From assembly GCA_010279815.1 (NCBI GenBank), contig QEOQ01000519.1, forward strand, positions 84,812 to 129,636: a stretch of 44,825 nt of DNA. Reading direction: 5' to 3'. A program made the position numbers and the translations under genes. The DNA is from Brachionus plicatilis (taxonomy: Eukaryota; Rotifera; Eurotatoria; Ploima; Brachionidae). Shown piece by piece: positions 42,086 to 44,825 of this stretch (within the stretch, counting starts at the first letter, position 1; each line of letters starts with the position of its first letter). Under the pieces are notes generated by a model that saw only the letters and a list, made by a program, of their open reading frames with translations, was not told the origin of the DNA and did no database searches.

Positions 42086-43384
42086 TTAAAATCAGTGTTC
42101 ATTTTTTACCGATATGTCACTAAATTCGGATATTTAAGTCAAATAATTCTTATGAAAAAATAAACTAAGTTTTTACGATTTGATTTCATTCTATAACAAT
42201 TAGTAAAAAGTTAAAAAACAAAAAAATACGCATCAAAACGAGAGTGAGTTTAAAAGAATATTTCTCTCTTCGAGTTCTTCATGTCAACATATTTTTTTAG
42301 AAAATATCTTATGAAGGAGATATAACAGATTTTCAAATTTGGCCACCCTTTTAACATAAAACCCCTTTAGACGTCGTTACCAAACTGCTTTGATCAGGCC
42401 CGACCAAAAATGTAATTTTCTTGGTCAAAAAATGCCACAATTGAATGAGATTTTATAAAAATTAGAAGTTTAATATTTTGAATAAGATGCCCCTAATCAT
42501 AAACCCTAGTAGAATTGGAAGCACATATTTATGTCACTGAAAAGCTGTGAAATAGGTCATTTTATATAGACTTGACAAATTGATATTTTTCAGATCAAAT
42601 TTTAAGATCAAAACGATCATTCAAAATTTTAAAACTTAATTAATCTAATGATTTTGATAATTTTTAAAATCAGAGTTGGTCAAAGTCAATATTTGGTTCA
42701 GTCAAAGCGTAATTTTCAACCTTTTTTAAATAACTCTTTATTAGGAGAACTTAAATATTCAAAATCAACTAATTATAGAATAATTGACTTAAATTTGAAC
42801 TATGTGGTAAACCAAGGACGAGATACATAAATAGCGGAAAATCCAAAAGGTCTCCGATAAATTTTAATGGTCAAAACTCATTTTTTAAAAAACAAATGAA
42901 TAAATCATTTTGTAGCTTAGAATAATAGCTTAAAGAATCAGTACATTAATAATTAAATATGTGTACAAAATCGTTAGATTTTTATAACTAAAAGGTCTAA
43001 ATTTCTTTTGATAAAATAATTTTAAAAAAAATATTTGACAAATTTTTTGATCAATTTTAATTAATTGAAATTTTTTGAATTCGCAAATTAGTTTATTAGA
43101 TAATGTTTATAAAAATAATAATAATATAATGATTTAATAATATAATAATAGAGATTCTTTTTATACAAGCTAAGCATATGTCACATTATAATCATTTATG
43201 GTGATTCAATAGGAAATTCTCAATCTTTATCTGAATCTTTTTTAACTGTATTAAACATATTTAAATTGCATTAGAAATCAAAAAAAGGTTTTTAGACAAT
43301 TTTGAACTTACCAATGGTCATGGCTCTTAAATTATTATTTTAACAAAAAAAATAAAAAAATTTTAATTTTTTGATTTTTATTTT

Positions 43385-43425
43385 TATTTGATCTGAAGGA
43401 GCACAGATAAACAAATTTTAAATAA
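43385..43425 (+). repeat. Short retrotransposon tail relic
   Basis: TTGATCTGAAGGAGCACAGA then TAAACAAAT is the same tail block, with about 12 bases deleted in the middle. Confidence 0.4.
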
Positions 43426-43908
43426 AACCACCCTAAATTTTATATTATCATATATGCCGTATATATGGGTAATTGGAATTAACGAAGTATCTTTTCTTAT
43501 CGAACACTGATTTTCAAAATGGTACAAAGATGTCGTTTTAGGCAATCTTGGCTAAAATACTAAGTATGAACGAAAAAACTTTCCCATGCTTATTAAAATG
43601 GAAGGAATTATTTTGCCATGCCTTTTACATGCTTAACTTATTTTAAAAAATAAAAAAATCAGACAAAAAAAATCTTAGACATAATTATATTTATCGGCAT
43701 TTACTTCAAAATATTCAATTTATCATATCATAAGCTAGATGTTTGAATATTGAACAATTTAGGAAAGAAAGAAAAAATTTTGAAGTAATTAAATTTTTTA
43801 ATTTTTTCTTTTCTTTTATATTTTCTTTTAAATTATTTAATTCTTCTTATTTTTTTTAATTTTAAGGAGCCATAGCAAAATTATTCTTCCTCCTATTTCT
43901 TTTTTCAG

Positions 43909-43972
43909 TTACAATGGTCTTTACGTGAAAGCCTTAAAAAATTTCCAATAGAGAAAGTTGAGAAATTTATAG
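43909..43972 (+). other. Exon-like 64-nt segment of unknown gene
   Basis: It is preceded by the strongest acceptor in the window (pyrimidine tract TCCTCCTATTTCTTTTTTCAG) and followed by AG|GTATAA. One frame is open (LQWSLRESLKKFPIEKVEKF) and reads like protein. It does not fit SF3B1 sequence or the incoming phase 1, and no partner exon was found. It could be a cryptic exon, an exon of an intron-nested gene, or chance. Confidence 0.25.
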
Positions 43973-44825
43973 GTATAATTTATTTATTTTTTTTTAAATG
44001 TTTTAGATTTTAAGAAATTTTAAAGACGTAGTTAATGAAATTAATGACACATTACTGAAAATGGGCTGAAGCGGAACTGGCAGGAGATTAAGTGTTCAGA
44101 GTAAATGACCTAAAATACGCTTAAAATCTGAAAGTTAAAAAATGGTTAAGTTTAATGGAAAAATATTATAATTTTTATTTTATAATACTAAATAAATACA
44201 ATTTTCAAAGTGTTAGTCTTAAAACTATCGTTAATTATTTTACCACAGTGATGTCTAGTGTACTTTTAGTATAAAATTGGGGTTCATACAAATAGAACTT
44301 TTTCAATTTTTTTTATTTCAATGATTTAATTGATTCAAATAGAGAGCATAAACAGTGTTGACAAAGTGCAAACAAGATTGAGAGTGCACGTGTTCAACCA
44401 TTGTCCATTTGTTTAAAATTAAGTTTAATTTATAATTTTAATACGATTTAGAAAAAATTAATAAGAATAATGTCAGTTATACAAATTTCAGAAGAAAATA
44501 ATAAATCGCTTTGAAACCAATAAGTAAGAAAAAACTATTTATAAAATAAAAATTATCTTTAAAAAAAATATTTGAAGTTAAAATAAAAATAGATGATACA
44601 TCTTTATTTTATTTAATACCTAAACAATTTGACAACTAAAAAATATACTTGATACCTTGAAAAATATGAAGCTAGTTTTATTCGCTCTTAAACATTTTCC
44701 CTCACAGGATTTTCCCATTTTTTTCATATATATTTTATAACTGATCAAAAAATTTAATAAACCATATGGCAAGTTTTTTTTTCTATTTAACTTTTTTGAA
44801 ATTTTGAAATTACGTTGTTTAATTT

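Larger units (their letters stand above)
40309..44825. other. SF3B1 intron 1, incomplete
   Basis: No downstream SF3B1 exon is visible to the window end, so this intron exceeds 4.5 kb. It contains a mariner-like element (40375-41710), retrotransposon tails (about 42000-42085 and 43385-43425) and one exon-like stretch (43909-43972). The short frame at 42648-42830 has no coding character. Confidence 0.7.

Noticed and set aside
43973..44006. 34-nt segment that would link the 43909-43972 segment to a following exon
   Set aside because: Below the size of any intron confirmed here (minimum 48 nt).
40309..44825. Search for the second SF3B1 exon
   Set aside because: No frame shows the expected continuation after ANKVG, so the rest of the gene lies outside the window.
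1..44825. CRISPR arrays, tRNA, rRNA, prokaryotic operons
   Set aside because: None seen; the window is animal nuclear DNA, and no cloverleaf with A- and B-box spacing was found by eye.

Overview
This is animal nuclear DNA. It is very AT-rich outside exons, carries spliceosomal GT-AG introns, and encodes close homologues of deeply conserved metazoan proteins. It is most likely a small invertebrate genome. The species cannot be named from the sequence; an ecdysozoan is a guess resting on weak evidence, namely a TATA plus initiator promoter and a membrane protein at the left edge that faintly recalls a cuticle-collagen N-terminus.

Layout. (1) 1-2508, minus strand: a probable small membrane protein gene entering from the left edge. 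Its last visible intron holds a hAT-type element nested inside an older TA-flanked element. (2) 3985-25411, plus strand: the complete six-exon gene for cytoplasmic dynein 1 heavy chain (about 4739 residues), with a TATA/initiator promoter near 3770-3802 and introns of 0.9-2.2 kb packed with transposon relics. (3) 25412-28128: mostly empty DNA with an assembly gap, plus a candidate three-exon 43-residue microprotein gene on the minus strand. (4) 28129-29661, plus: a single-exon gene for the WASH complex core subunit WASHC1. (5) 29998-33667, minus: the complete eight-exon gene for nicalin (564 residues), convergent with WASHC1. (6) 33668-37560: a transposon graveyard of non-LTR retrotransposon tails and nested inverted-repeat elements. 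(7) 37875-40308, plus: the first coding exon of splicing factor SF3B1 (811 codons). The rest of the gene lies beyond the right edge, after an intron longer than 4.5 kb that contains a 1.3-kb mariner-like element.

The genes are ordinary housekeeping genes without operon structure. Dynein moves cargo along microtubules, WASH builds branched actin on endosomes, nicalin acts in ER membrane protein biogenesis, and SF3B1 recognises the branch point. The points of most interest are the splice sites (8 of 12 modelled acceptors in dynein and nicalin end in AAG, which is rare in animals), the two size classes of introns (48-60 nt versus 0.9-2.2 kb), the candidate microprotein gene built from a duplicated 42-nt exon, and several layers of nested DNA transposons.
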